A DNA stretch of 64,000 nt from Sympetrum striolatum. Taxonomy: Eukaryota > Arthropoda > Insecta > Odonata > Libellulidae. The notes under the pieces are model-generated. The model did not search any database and was not told where the DNA came from. It saw only the letters and a program-made list of their open reading frames with translations. Made by a program: the position numbers and the translations under genes. The stretch spans positions 11,160,001-11,224,000 of the forward strand of contig OX388348.1 of NCBI GenBank assembly GCA_947579665.1, written 5' to 3'. Positions 1 through 11,232 of this stretch are shown here, piece after piece; within the stretch, counting starts at the first letter, position 1; each line of letters begins with the position of its first letter.

Positions 1-3000
1 GTTTGTACTATTAATCAAAAATGAAACTATTCCATTTGAATAAAATAATTATCCTATATCATACATGAAGATAAACCTCAGTAATTTCTTACAGAGGTTA
101 CACGACATTCAAATAATTTAATGTTTTAATAATCCAAAATTAATACTTGCTAAGTAATCTAAAATTTATTGCCTATTCTAATTCTCTATACTTCCGTAAA
201 TTTCCCTTAATTTCAGATTTACTTAAAGAAAAACTATATTATTTTCCTTGGAAAGTGTTACATAACAGATGTTTGGTATTAATTAAAGTTGATAAATAAA
301 TTAATTTAAGTATTGCTATAATTCTATATATGCTAAAATGACACGCAAAATTTTCTCAGTTTATGAATTTCTAGCAACCCTGTGGTCAACCCAAAGTTGA
401 TTTTTCTAATTTATTTGGTCTTATAAATAATCATTATTAACCATTAATTCACTTTAATAAATATAGTATAATAATAATAATAATATATATTATGTAATCA
501 TTTAAAGACAGTAATTTTAAGGAACTTTAGAGACACTAATAGCTTACAATAAACAAACACCAACGAACATTCCTTGATCAAAATCTATTCAATATTTGTA
601 ATTGTTTGCACTTCTGGAATAAATATGATCAAATAGCTGAATCCTTACTAACTTAAGATTGATAATAATTGGAACTTCATATCCTGGTAGATGAAAATAA
701 AACTAAGAGGACAACTACTTCTAAAAATTATTAACCTTTTGGCACATGTAAACAGTATGATTCTTAATTAACTAATAACTGAAGCAAAGGTATGGTAGTA
801 CTAGATAAACCAATAAGAATTTGCCACAAAAATAATGAACACACGACTGTATGAAGACACCTTGAATTTTGGCATATTAAACATGATTAGATGAATATAA
901 TAAATATATCCAGAGACATTTACAAAACAAAACAAAAGTACAGTTTTGGTTACAAATTTTCCTAACTTCAATCAAGACAACACTTCATTGTTGATATGTG
1001 CCTGATCCGGGAATTTGTTAATTTAATAAGGTCATCACACAAACTTCATCCTAGAAATCATCTGCCTATGAAACTCAATATTTAACTTTGATTCCAAAAT
1101 TAAATACCACTACTCTGTTGACCCTTACGATTTCATATTTAAAATACTCAGAGATTTGATTTATCTTATCAAGCCTCTGAATATATTGCCTACCTTGTTT
1201 CTTCCACCACTCCTTGTTTAATTTGTGGTTGGGTGGTTGACCCAAACTCAATATAAGAAATGCCACCCTCTCCTTTTCCTGCTCATTCCTCAGATATCCC
1301 TGTTTGAAGCATATCACAATTCATCCAGCCTGTGGGATTGACACAAATTATTGTACCCACAATGGAAAATTACCTTGCCAATTTATGTGGGATTTCCTCT
1401 ACTTGCCATGGACTGAGAACACATTTCTCAAAAAATATAAAACGGCAATCACTTCACAGCTTTTTTAACTAATTTTTAGACTCCCCCTATCTCCAATTAC
1501 ACACTACAGCTGACGAAGTCCACGTGAAAATGGTAAAAATGAGAAAAGTCTTAAGAACAATTGTAACAATCGGCTGCAGAGATAACTTTTGACCAAATAG
1601 AAAGGTTGAAGAACAAACATAAGGTGAGGAATGAGACAAAATTTAGAAAGAATATTTCATCACTCAATCTAATCATTGTTCATCAAATCACTGGTGTACT
1701 AGGATAATGAAGAATTATCCATAAGAGGAAACCAAAAATGATCAAGGAAAAATGATTGGACCATTTCCCAGCTTGTGGAATGCATATCCCCAAGGGGTAA
1801 ATTCTCAGGCTTTAGAGGGACTAAATGAAGTCTTTACTGAAAAACTTGTACTAAACCCACAATACAAATAAACAACAGATAACTAGTTTTGGTGCAAATC
1901 ATGCCATCGTCAAAAGGAAGGTTTAGTTCTGACAATGGCCTGACTTCCACCTATGTATTGTATTGTGGTTTTTGTACAAGTAGTATGTATTGTAGTTTTT
2001 GCATTAAACACTCTTTTTCTGTATGAAATTCCAACAAGTATCGCAAAGTCTTATTTATAACTTTAGAGGGATGTTTAAAAGCTATTGATGTTACATAGAC
2101 AAGTACGTTATAATTAATATACAACAACTTTTCTTATATTATGATGCATTTCAATTTCCATAGTTACGAAAATTTTGAATGTACAGAGTATTAAAATTTT
2201 TCATGATAATAGACACATTTCAGGGGGGGGATAAACAGTCAGGGTAAAAGGTGGTAAATAAGAAAACAGTTGAGAATTTGTGTCCAATATCCTAATTTGA
2301 TTAAATTTTGTATACTACTTGTACATTAGAAATAAATTACATCGATAACTGGACAAGAAGAATCGGAGTATTTCATTAAATAAAGTACCGAGGAGCAGAG
2401 ACAGATATTTTGATAAGAATAAGGAGCAAATGGGGGCAGTTTACTTAGTTAGTATTTCAAGAAATAAAAGTACTTCCATAAATTCTAATTAGAAGCTTCC
2501 TTTTTGGATGAGATTTCTTCCTATGAGTTAACCAGAAGAATCATACAGAGTCATGAATGTGAGGCGATTCCCACAAAAACTTTTCAGAATAAGAAAGCCA
2601 GTTTTGTGCTTCATTTACTGTATGTGATTGCCTCAGACAGTAAACATCTAGAGAAAAAGTATAAAGTACCTTTCTACAGTATTTCAATGAATGATAGCAG
2701 GGGAAACCAAATAAAACCATATCATAAGAGAAGAATTCCAGATCCCACATTTGATCTTCACACAGAATAACATAAATTGCTTTTATCGTTTGCTATTTAT
2801 TCCTTTAAAATTATCTGTCTTTTTAAGAATTCCTGTAAGCAAAGTAGCAGGTTGGCATGCGATTCCAATACATTGCTATAAAGCTGGTGATCATTATAAT
2901 AGAATCAGGGAAAAGTGCCATAGATTTGTGCATTGATTTTTTATTTTTCTGATAAATATTCCAAAACAACTAAATACAATCATTATTCAAACTAAAGAGT

Positions 3001-3550
3001 TGGAAGAGGAAAAACTATACTGGGTAATGAGGTTAAGGGTACGTTAAAAGAATCATTTAGGATTAAAATAGCATCGAGAATTTAATTGCAACAAATGAGA
3101 TCACCGATTTCAATTAAGTTAGGGCCAGATTATTTTTAGTTAGAATCATACACTAATGGTTGGACATTAAATTATGAAGCACAATTTTATAACAAAAAAA
3201 ATCATGGTATTTCAATTCAAATCACAGCATATGATTTTTTTATGGCTGCTTAAATACTCAAAGAGAACCCAAAGTAAAATAAATTTTGACTTCCAGAGTA
3301 AGTAAGAAAACGATATCTCAGTGATGGAATTGAGCTGAAGATTCATTTTAAGTTAATGTAAGGATGAAATTATCATGTCAGATTGAGTATTTATAATAAC
3401 AAATGAAGAGCAATCAAACATTTTAATCACAGTGAGCATGTCTAGAATAAATCTGACATCAATATTAATGATGATGATGATTACTGAGTTCATATTTTTG
3501 CAATAGATGATTGAGTTAAATTGATGAATCTATAAAACATCAAATTATAT
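1..3550. other. Non-coding AT-rich stretch (downstream of the visible Clpx exons)
   Basis: No supported exon was found here. Because the Clpx exon ending at 5073 stops in mid-codon and the AAA+ Walker motifs are absent, this is probably intron of Clpx, which would continue beyond the left edge. Simple repeats occur near 470-490 (ATA units) and 3468-3482 (ATG units). An 80-codon reading frame at 1075-1317 on the minus strand resembles no family I recognise. Confidence 0.5.
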
Positions 3551-4411
3551 AAATATTGGGTAAATGGTAGTTATGTGAGGTTTTTTAAAAGCCCATCCCT
3601 AGGAGCCGTTTTTGCAGTTTTATCACAGTTTTTTCCCCACAACTCGAGCTCGGAGCTGATAAGGGACCTCGACTTATCAACAGATATCAGCATTTATCAA
3701 ACGAGAGGTAAAGAAAGGCGTGCGGTATGATTTGAAAAGTTATAAACAATTGCAGTATACAACAATTTGATATATCCGTCGTATCCTTCGTCTTAAGACA
3801 AGTGTATGCGTCTTTTGATCTACGTTCTACAATGAAAATTAAGGTTTTTTGTGTTTTCTATAGAAATCACCTGGTGAGTTATGGCAATGCTGCATTGCCA
3901 GGAGGGTTGGGTTGGGTTGGGATGGGTTGAATGGGTTGGGATGGGTTGGGTTGGGTTTGGCTGGGTTGGGTTGGGTTGTAAAATGGATATGAATAACAAA
4001 CTATTAAAGGGATATGAATATCTTCCGCATTCAAATACATGAAATCCTCGTTTCTGGATCTCCTGGCAATGCAGCGTTGCCATAATACACCAGGTGATTT
4101 CTATAGAAAACATAAGAAACCTTGATTTTCATCATAGAGCGTAGATCAAAAGACGCATCTACTTGTCTTAAGAGAGGGACACACCGAAGATATCAAACTG
4201 TTGTATATTGCAATTGTTTACAACTTTTCAAATCGTACTGCACGCCTTTCTTTACCTCTCGTTTGATAAATGCTGATATCTGTTGATAAATCGAGGTCCC
4301 TTATCAGCTCCGAGCTCGAGTCGTGGGAAAAAACTGTGATAAAGCTGCAAAAACGGCGCCTAGGGATGGGCCTTTCAAAAACCTCCCTTAACTACCATAA
4401 ACCAAATATTG
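3551..4411. mobile_element. Foldback element with ~350-bp inverted arms and G-rich loop
   Basis: The left arm (about 3551-3904) and right arm (about 4060-4411) are reverse complements over almost their whole length with scattered substitutions and small indels. Matching landmarks include the AACTCGAGCTCGGAGCTGAT block at 3641-3660 and its complement near 4302-4321, and the AGAAATCACCTGG block near 3863 and its complement near 4091. The roughly 155-bp loop starts with a run of GGG tracts separated by TT or AT. There is no transposase frame, so this is a non-autonomous foldback or long-TIR MITE. It lies outside the visible Clpx exons, probably in an intron. The exact ends and target duplication are not clear. 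Confidence 0.85.
3901..3979 (+). repeat. GGGTT-type G-rich repeat in foldback loop
   Basis: Imperfect tandem GGGTT/GGGAT units form more than ten GGG runs with 2-4 base spacers on the plus strand. This fits the usual G-quadruplex pattern of four G3 runs with short loops. The minus-strand translation is a Pro-Thr-rich low-complexity frame, not a gene. Confidence 0.8.
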
Positions 4412-5072
4412 TATTCAAGTTTTCAAGTCGGCCAACCAAAGTTGACAAATAAACACTAACAGTGGAGGGAATTCACCACTATTCAAGATGCTTATACTTT
4501 AGTAAGAAATTATGAAAACAAGGAAAAGGATTAGAGAGAACAGGATATAGCACATTCATTCAATTTTTTTACAGCAATGTAACACATTTAAAATCAGCTG
4601 ATGAAGATAATTAAACATCCTAAGAAGATATACATAAACTAACTTCCTTTCCCAACACATTTTATTTCGAGTAACCAATAACAACAATTCATCGTCATAT
4701 ACAGATGACAAAATGTTGTAGCTTCTGGTACTAGAAATAAAATGCAAGTAAAAGTGCAAGTTTCCTCTTTTGGTCTTTAATATTGACTTAGTTACTTCAT
4801 TCATATCTAATTTCAAAGGCATATAATAATTCTGAGATGAAAGTAAAGACATCAAATACATATACACATAAATCACAACAATCATAAAAATATCAACATG
4901 CAGCAAATAGTATGGAATAAAAGCAAGAAACCAGTTTCAGTATTATTTGAGTGAGGCAACTTGGTAGGACAGTGACAAGTAAAATTTAATAATTCACAAT
5001 TTCAATAAATACTAATATTTTCGATAAGCCATAAAATTAGTGATTAAAATCTCTGAACGGAAAAGTATTTAC

Positions 5073-8000
5073 CTCTGTGAGTGAAAGACTGCTGAGAATT
5101 CTGTTCCATAACTGCAACATCTTGTCTAAGATTCGATTGGGGAATGTTGTTATATATCCTTTTGTAATGGTTATAGACAGCCACTGCTAGGACTTTCTTC
5201 GCATATTCTTGGCCTACAACATGCTTGTTGAGATATTCGAATATCTGCAGAGAGGGTAAGAAAAAGTTAACATAAAATTTCCATGTCAATTAGAAATTCA
5301 ATTCACAAGAGAAATCAGAACTTGCAGTGAAAATAGCAAAAACCATTAAGATTACAATAGGTTTAAATTTTTTTTTAACTGAATAGCTTTAGGTGAGTAC
5401 CTATATCATTAAAAAAAGTATAGGTAAAAAACAGGTATACTAAGTAAATTTCGCAAATTACAGATACAAAGTAAGTATTTCATATTTCTTTGATGATCAA
5501 ATAATTCATTACTTTAGAAAATTCTCTTCTTATAATCACACTAGCAACCTGTTTCATTACACTACACCTGATAGGTAAAAGACAACAGAAAATTTGATCA
5601 ACTTAATAACATAAGTAAACATTTTTTAGGTATTTCTATTTTAGAAATTACATAAGACCCGTGGAAAAAATTTTTGTAAACTCTAGATAGTTAGAAATTT
5701 GAGGCTAGTGAAAACTAGCCTTGAAATATAAACATGTATAGGGTGGAAAATTACATCTGGGATATTAAGAGAGACGATTGTTCAAGGTAAAATACCTTCT
5801 TTGGTGGTGGAGGAGGCTTTCGAAAGAAACCACTTTTAGGCTCTTCTTTGCTTTCCTTAAGACTTTTCTTGGAGTCCATTTCTGATAAGACCACGAAGAA
5901 GTGGTGACACTTCTCACACTTGACAAATCTAGTTGAAGCTGAAAATAAACATTGAAAAATGTCATACAGATTTCAGATTTGCTAATTCTTATGAAATACA
6001 TAATTCAAACTTATTAAAAGTTTCCTAAGGGTATAAATCATTTGTAATGAAACTTGTCCATTCAAAACTCAATTGTTGACGGGTTATAACTGATTTTATC
6101 TATTATTATTAAATTAATGCACAAAAGAGAATACAATAGACAAAATTGAGAAGAAGAAAAATTATTATGTGTATATAAATTAAACTTTATGCTGCATATA
6201 ATTATTCATAGACATAAAATACATCTCTCCACGAATAAATTAATCAAATTTCACAACTTTGTTTCAATAAGATCAATACCACATAAGTATAAACAAAAAT
6301 AAAGTAGGTGTGAAGGAAGTTAATCAACAGAAATTAGCAATAAAAAGTTCATGGAAGATCACAGATCAAGCTACTTTGGTTGATGACTTGATAGATTATT
6401 GACCCTGCTCTTATCCAGAGAAAATACAAAAAGAGAACCAAAGGACGAAATACAAAGCAGGTAGCTTCTTCACATTGTACAGTCCTGGCCAAAATTAACG
6501 CAGCACCGGCCGTAAGGATCGCTAGGGAGGTGCTGCGTTAATTTTGGCCAGGAGTGTACATAATGCCTTCACTTACGTAAGTTCAACAGTTAAAGAGTTC
6601 ACCAATAATTCATCAAAGTATATCCTCAATTATGCCACTAGCAATTAAGCCTGAATGAACATGATGATACTTAATTACATGATTACCTTTCAAAAGGTAA
6701 ACACAGAAAACTGGGGTGTACTGTAATATATATAATATAAACTGTAATATACTGAACAAACACCAAGTGGAAAAATCAAGGCTTCATTATCTCAAATCAA
6801 CTTCCAAGCTAGAAAATTTGAAGGGGAAGAGGATGACAAATCCATATAAGATTTTGGAGAATATGGACTGAATCTTCTGAGTAGCCCAAAACTGTAATTT
6901 ATGGATACTATCTACATCGATCCTGTATCCTTCAAGCCAAAATGTGGGCAGATATACTTCACTACCGCCACATGATTCACATGGCCTAAGAAGGACATTT
7001 CCCCACAAGAAAAATACCAGGGTGGCCAACCCTCCCCTATAGATGATGCAGGGTAGCCAATTTCTTACCAGAAAAGCTAAGCCACATTTAAAATTTAGAA
7101 ATCATTTTAACAAATAATTCTCACGACTGTTTCAGCCGCCTTTTGCTAGTTTGTTAGTAACTATTAGATAGCAGTGTCAAAAATAGATAATGTTTCAGTC
7201 TTAAACATTTCATCTAATGCTAACCTAGTGAGTAAAATAAATTTTTATGTACCAAAATTGAATGTAATGCCAAAGAGGGCATTTTATTTTAAAAATGTGA
7301 AAACAAAATATTGTGCTAATAACTCAGCAATGTGTAGATTGTGCCAAACCTTTAACATGCATTGCCAATAACTTGATTTGTTTCAAAGGGGAACCATTTT
7401 TTTGCAGCTAAACAAAATTGTTTTGTACATTATGTTCTAAAAACTTCTCTTTTATAAATACGTGTGTATTATAATTTATTGCATGCTAGCTGAAGTGCCC
7501 ATTGATTCTTAACGGGGAAATTTAAATTGATAAATACTATTGTTACAGTCTTGATCGTAAAACATGCCTCATAATCTTTGGTAGATCGCTAATGCCAGGC
7601 AATAATTATTTCTAAACCAATGAACAAAGTAAATAAAATTATAATTAAGTCTACAAAGTCACCTAAAGATTCAATCTCTCATCCTTTGAATAAACGCTTT
7701 CTTCGATGAAGACAAAAATCATTTAAAGATTATAAAAATATATTTGAAGATCACATTAGGATAAACAGCACCACCTTTTAGGAGACATTTTCAGAAAGGG
7801 AAAATTGGTTCTCCGAAACGATGATTGGACACAAATAACAGAAATGTATTATATATCACTCTAAAACCAACTATGAATATTCTTTGTAAAACGTAAGTGA
7901 ATTATAGAGCTGACTTATACCACAAAACTAAAATGCGTAACATAAACATGGAGCTCATCAAATAACACAAATGCAATCACAATGCAAAAGGGATACGATG

Positions 8001-10253
8001 TTCCCTTGTTGGGCAAACTTAAAAACAATAAATAAACAAATATCTCTTAAATTATTGAAACTTTGTTAATTTTGATGTTTTTCATTCAAATTTGATGTTT
8101 TTCATTCAAAATGGAACATAATGAATAAATGATTGGTACTATATTTCCGAATAGGACTCTGTAAAAGATATGATTATATATAATGATAAAATTGGGCCAT
8201 TTGGTATGCATCATTACATAGCAGAGGTTCGTAAACCTGTCACTTGGGGAAAAGAGAATTGTCACGTCCAGACCACAAGGGTTACTATTTAATCTAGATA
8301 AAAGTCATAATTTATGATGATAAAAATGATAAGTAAACATTAATTAATGAAATTTTTGTGCATCCCGAACAACTTATAGAATGCAATCAATTAGGCTTGC
8401 CATCCAATTTGCTGATATGAGCTGTTCCTTTAGTAAGGGAAGCAATACGAAGGATATTCTGGTAGATTAAGCTCTACTAATCTCTCTCGTAGTAGTATTA
8501 GAATATATTATAGAATAAAACACACAATCTAAGAGTATAATTTGATTCATCATGGGGTTACATATTACTAATTGAATATACAGAAATGTGGAATTTTGTT
8601 TTCAATGTCTTGATTGTTTTAAGTAATTATATGAATAGATAATATTAAGCAAATCAGTACCTAAAAGTCCAAAATATGTTTTGACCATTTAGACATTTGA
8701 TTTTATTTCCAAAGATTGATACCCTCAAAATGAAAGTATACTAGTTTAGGTTAATTATTACCAATGGTAAAAAACCAAAATATGCAGCTTTATTTTACAT
8801 ATGACCTCAGGCTGAAGATTATCCATCCAGACAGAATTAAAGCTATAAACAGCAGAAGGCAAACAAATGTTCCACATTTCTGAGAATTCAAACCACACCA
8901 ATGTAGAATGATGGGTGCAAACAAAAAGGCATTATATAGTTAAAATTATAGAAAACACATTAGGAGACTATTTTCTAATAATATTTTCATAATAATACTT
9001 TTTTATATTTTAGAGGAAAGCAAATTACTACGAGGATTAAGATTATTGAGCCATCCTGCCATAACAAAATAAGAATAGAAACAAAAATTCATGATATTGG
9101 CACATAAATTGTGAGATGAGACCTTATCTCACAACAGAACTAACCGTAAGTGAAATATATATGCTAAGGCATCACTCTGTGGAAAGCGATATTACAAGAA
9201 GGAATAAAAGACATAGTAAATTTTCCACGCACATATTTCCAATCTACTATGTACAGTATTGCTACTGGAGTAGCATCGTCAGATACAGAATCATTTAGAA
9301 TATCTGTACCTGAAGATGCTCTTCCAGTAGTGAAATCGGTCAATTGGAAATATGTGTGTGGAAAAATTTATTTAGTCTTTCCTTCCTTCTACTAAACACA
9401 AATGATATCATGAAATTAATAATGCATTTATGAAAAATTGGCTGGGAAACATTAAAAACAATACATTCTCTATACTACGTATACGGAGAAAGTAAAAATG
9501 TCGTAGCATCCATGCAGATCATAAAAAATGTATGTATTTTATTTTTTTTCTAAATGTCCCCTCAAACATACATTTGCCATTTTAGTGGTGGGCTTCAAAC
9601 AATAACAAATAACCGGAAAAATCCCATTAGCTGGGATTTGAACCTGGGACTGTGAGGTTGGAGCGTTAACTAGCTAGCACCCTAACTACTCCAACACCAC
9701 TGCTGGTAACTGGTATTTGAGTTGACTCTGAGTGTGACCTTAACTGTTTCCATTAAATCTGTTCCAAACATCTTTAATAGTAATCAATACTTTCAAAATA
9801 TATAGCAAAAGAAAAAAAAAAACTTACAAACAAAGGTCTCAACATGAGTGCAAGGGTCACCACACTTGGGACAGCAAAGGTGAGTGCCTCCATCTCCGCT
9901 GCTACCACTTTCCTTCCCTTTTTTTCCTCCGCCATTGCTAACGGAAGAATCGGACCCCCCAGCTGCACCACTACCACTAACACCACTGTTTCCTCCACCC
10001 CCACCATCTCCTGACACCGATGCACGTTCTACTCTGTGGTGATGACAGCACACATCACCACTGCAGTAGCATTCATTTGTATCACGTAGGACGGAGCTCT
10101 TGGCAGCAGATGATTTCAAATTCAACTGAGGCGATCTCACGGCCTTATGAGAAGACAGATGATGGGAACAGCGATAAATTGCAGGGCCCAAAGCTGCTGG
10201 TTCCACTGTGGCTGATCCCAGGAGTCCTGAGCAATTCACTGGTGAATATAATC
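5073..10253 (-). CDS. Clpx: ATP-dependent Clp protease ATP-binding subunit ClpX, mitochondrial (three internal exons)
   Basis: ClpX is the AAA+ unfoldase that feeds proteins to ClpP in the mitochondrial matrix. Three minus-strand exons join in phase: 10253-9828, 5938-5796 and 5244-5073. The first encodes a Ser/Gly-rich segment and then [16 protein letters not shown]. The second gives [15 protein letters not shown], completing the Cys4 zinc-binding region, and ends in a Pro-rich RKPPPPPKK linker. The third starts [19 protein letters not shown] and contains [13 protein letters not shown], the N-terminal part of the AAA+ module. All sites are GT/AG. The upstream acceptor at 10253 needs a preceding exon ending one base into a codon, which I could not place, so the transit peptide and start are missing. 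The last exon ends with one base of a codon. Walker A/B exons were not found and probably lie beyond position 1. Identification is very secure, but completeness is not. Confidence 0.93.
5245..5795 (-). other. Clpx intron between linker exon and AAA+ N-terminal exon
   Basis: A 551-bp intron with donor GTATTT at 5795 and acceptor CTCTCTGCAG at 5245 (minus strand). It sits between codons (phase 0). AT-rich with nothing else recognised. Confidence 0.85.
6480..6556. mobile_element. 77-bp palindromic MITE with TA target duplication (copy 1)
   Basis: A 28-bp left arm (CAGTCCTGGCCAAAATTAAC and on) and a near-perfect reverse-complement right arm enclose a core of about 21 bp. The element is flanked by TA on both sides (6478-6479 and 6557-6558), as expected for Tc1/mariner-type insertion. 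A nearly identical copy lies at 45896. It has no coding capacity and resembles fused mariner-like ends. It sits in a Clpx intron. Confidence 0.85.
8071..8110. repeat. Exact 20-bp tandem duplication
   Basis: Two adjacent identical 20-bp units (TTTGATGTTTTTCATTCAAA) in a Clpx intron. Probably a small replication-slippage duplication with no sign of function. Confidence 0.85.
9193..9397. mobile_element. Imperfect palindromic foldback/MITE
   Basis: Arms of about 100 bp (9193-9293 and 9298-9397) are reverse complements with substitutions. Landmarks are TTTTCCACGCACATATTTCC near 9221 and its counterpart near 9345-9364, and AGCATCGTCAGATACAGA near 9272 and its counterpart near 9303. There is almost no loop. 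The 60-codon frame at 9116-9298 overlaps the left arm and is not a gene. Confidence 0.75.
9605..9720 (-). mobile_element. tRNA-derived SINE (minus strand)
   Basis: On the minus strand a tRNA-like head has an A-box-like segment (TAGTTAGGGTGCTAG) and a B box GGTTCAAATCC near 9633-9643 inside a CCCAG...CTGGG type T-arm. The acceptor stem is not intact and an unrelated tail follows, so this is a SINE or tRNA pseudogene rather than a functional tRNA. Confidence 0.65.
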
Positions 10254-10494
10254 CTGGAAAGAGGAAAGAACACAGTAAGTAAGGCTGTAGATAGCATATT
10301 AGGAAGACGAGTTTCAAAACCAGAAGTTCAACTACAATTACTGTCTAAATCACAAACACCATGATTGAGATAATGATCAAGTTTGAAAAAATTAAGGGAA
10401 TAAAACACTGAGAAACTGATGGTTAAAATTTTCATGAGATAAAAGGAGATCAATTGTATATACATATTAGGGTGTTGAAATAAAAAGGTACGAA

Positions 10495-10795
10495 ATGGCA
10501 GTCTGGGTATATTTGAAGTCTTTATCCAAATTAATTACCAGGGGCATTAGCACAAATGTGCCACTTTTTTCACAAGCCAAAGGATTTTCTGTTCCTGTGG
10601 CTGTGACAAGAGCAAGTCATTTACTGATTGATTCCATACAAGGATACAAGTCCAATTCCATACAAGGATTCCCTGTTCCCAGAATTAGAGCCAGTCCTTC
10701 ACTGTGCACTGTAGCTCATCATCTGAATCCCTTTGGGATGTTTTTTAAGCAGCTCAAACAGATGGATGTTGCAGGGTGACATTTCTGGGCTGTAT
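10495..10795 (-). pseudogene. Mariner transposase C-terminal fragment, broken
   Basis: Minus-strand codons around 10788-10700 read PYSPEMSPCNIHLFELLKK, matching the mariner motif that surrounds the third catalytic Asp (PYSPDLxPCDFHLF). Here that Asp is Asn. In-frame stops follow and the frame shifts further on. The remainder runs toward the left TIR. The plus-strand 94-codon frame at 10495-10779 is an antisense shadow of this relic. Confidence 0.8.
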
Positions 10796-10917
10796 GGAGT
10801 TAATCCATATGGAGTGTATTGAATTTAATCTTAAGTTATTATTTCTTGAACTTGGCCAATACAAGAAATATAAGAAACTAATTCAGGCTTAACTTGGTGG
10901 TATTGACAGACACTCAG

Positions 10918-11232
10918 CAATGACATATTAAAAAACTTTTACTTTACAACCCAAAGAATATACATAAAAACCAACCAGTTTCGCAGCGAGGCTGCATCAT
11001 CAAGTAAACTACACAGGAAAAAACTCAGATTAAATGCAAAATAGATAGTGGAGTGAGGTGGTTTCTCCTTCCCCCCTTTTTACCACTTTACTCCACTGTC
11101 TATTTTGTATTTAATCTGAGTTTTTTCCTGTGTAGTTTACTTGATGATGCAGCCTCGCTGCAAAACCGGTCGGTTTTTATGTATATTCTTTGGGTTGTAA
11201 AGTAAAAGTTTTTTTTAACATGTCATCATTGG
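10918..11232. mobile_element. Foldback nested in the mariner relic
   Basis: Arms of about 145-150 bp (10918-11062 and 11083-11232) are nearly perfect reverse complements around a C/T-rich loop of about 20 bp. Both carry ACTTTTACTTTACAACCCAA and a GCAGCGAGGCTGC hairpin next to AAAACCGGTCGG-like bases. Divergence between the arms is low compared with the host mariner, which suggests a later insertion. Confidence 0.85.

Larger units (their letters stand above)
5939..9827 (-). other. Clpx intron splitting the zinc-binding region
   Basis: A 3.9-kb intron lies between the two CxxC halves of the ClpX zinc-binding region, with donor GTAAGT at 9827 and acceptor TTATTTTCAG at 5939 (minus strand). It hosts the 77-bp hairpin at 6480, the foldback at 9193 and the SINE at 9605. 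A 20-bp unit is exactly duplicated in tandem at 8071-8110. No other coding signal is supported. Confidence 0.85.

Noticed and set aside
1075..1317. 80-codon minus-strand frame as a missing ClpX exon
   Set aside because: The residues do not match any part of ClpX, and no splice sites of fitting phase flank it.
3901..3979. Possible interstitial telomere repeat (GGGTT units)
   Set aside because: Arthropod telomeres are usually TTAGG, and the units here are irregular GGGTT/GGGAT inside a foldback loop, so a simple repeat is the better reading.
3820..4113. 97-codon minus-strand frame rich in Pro-Thr-Gln
   Set aside because: It is the translation of the GGGTT-type repeat and the foldback arms, with no gene context.
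4556..4906. 116-codon minus-strand frame just downstream of the last visible ClpX exon
   Set aside because: Leu/Tyr-rich composition typical of AT-rich DNA, with no match to the expected ClpX continuation.
9793..10317. 174-codon frame as a complete small gene
   Set aside because: It is a ClpX exon plus read-through of the acceptor (10254-10317) and donor (9793-9827) flanks.
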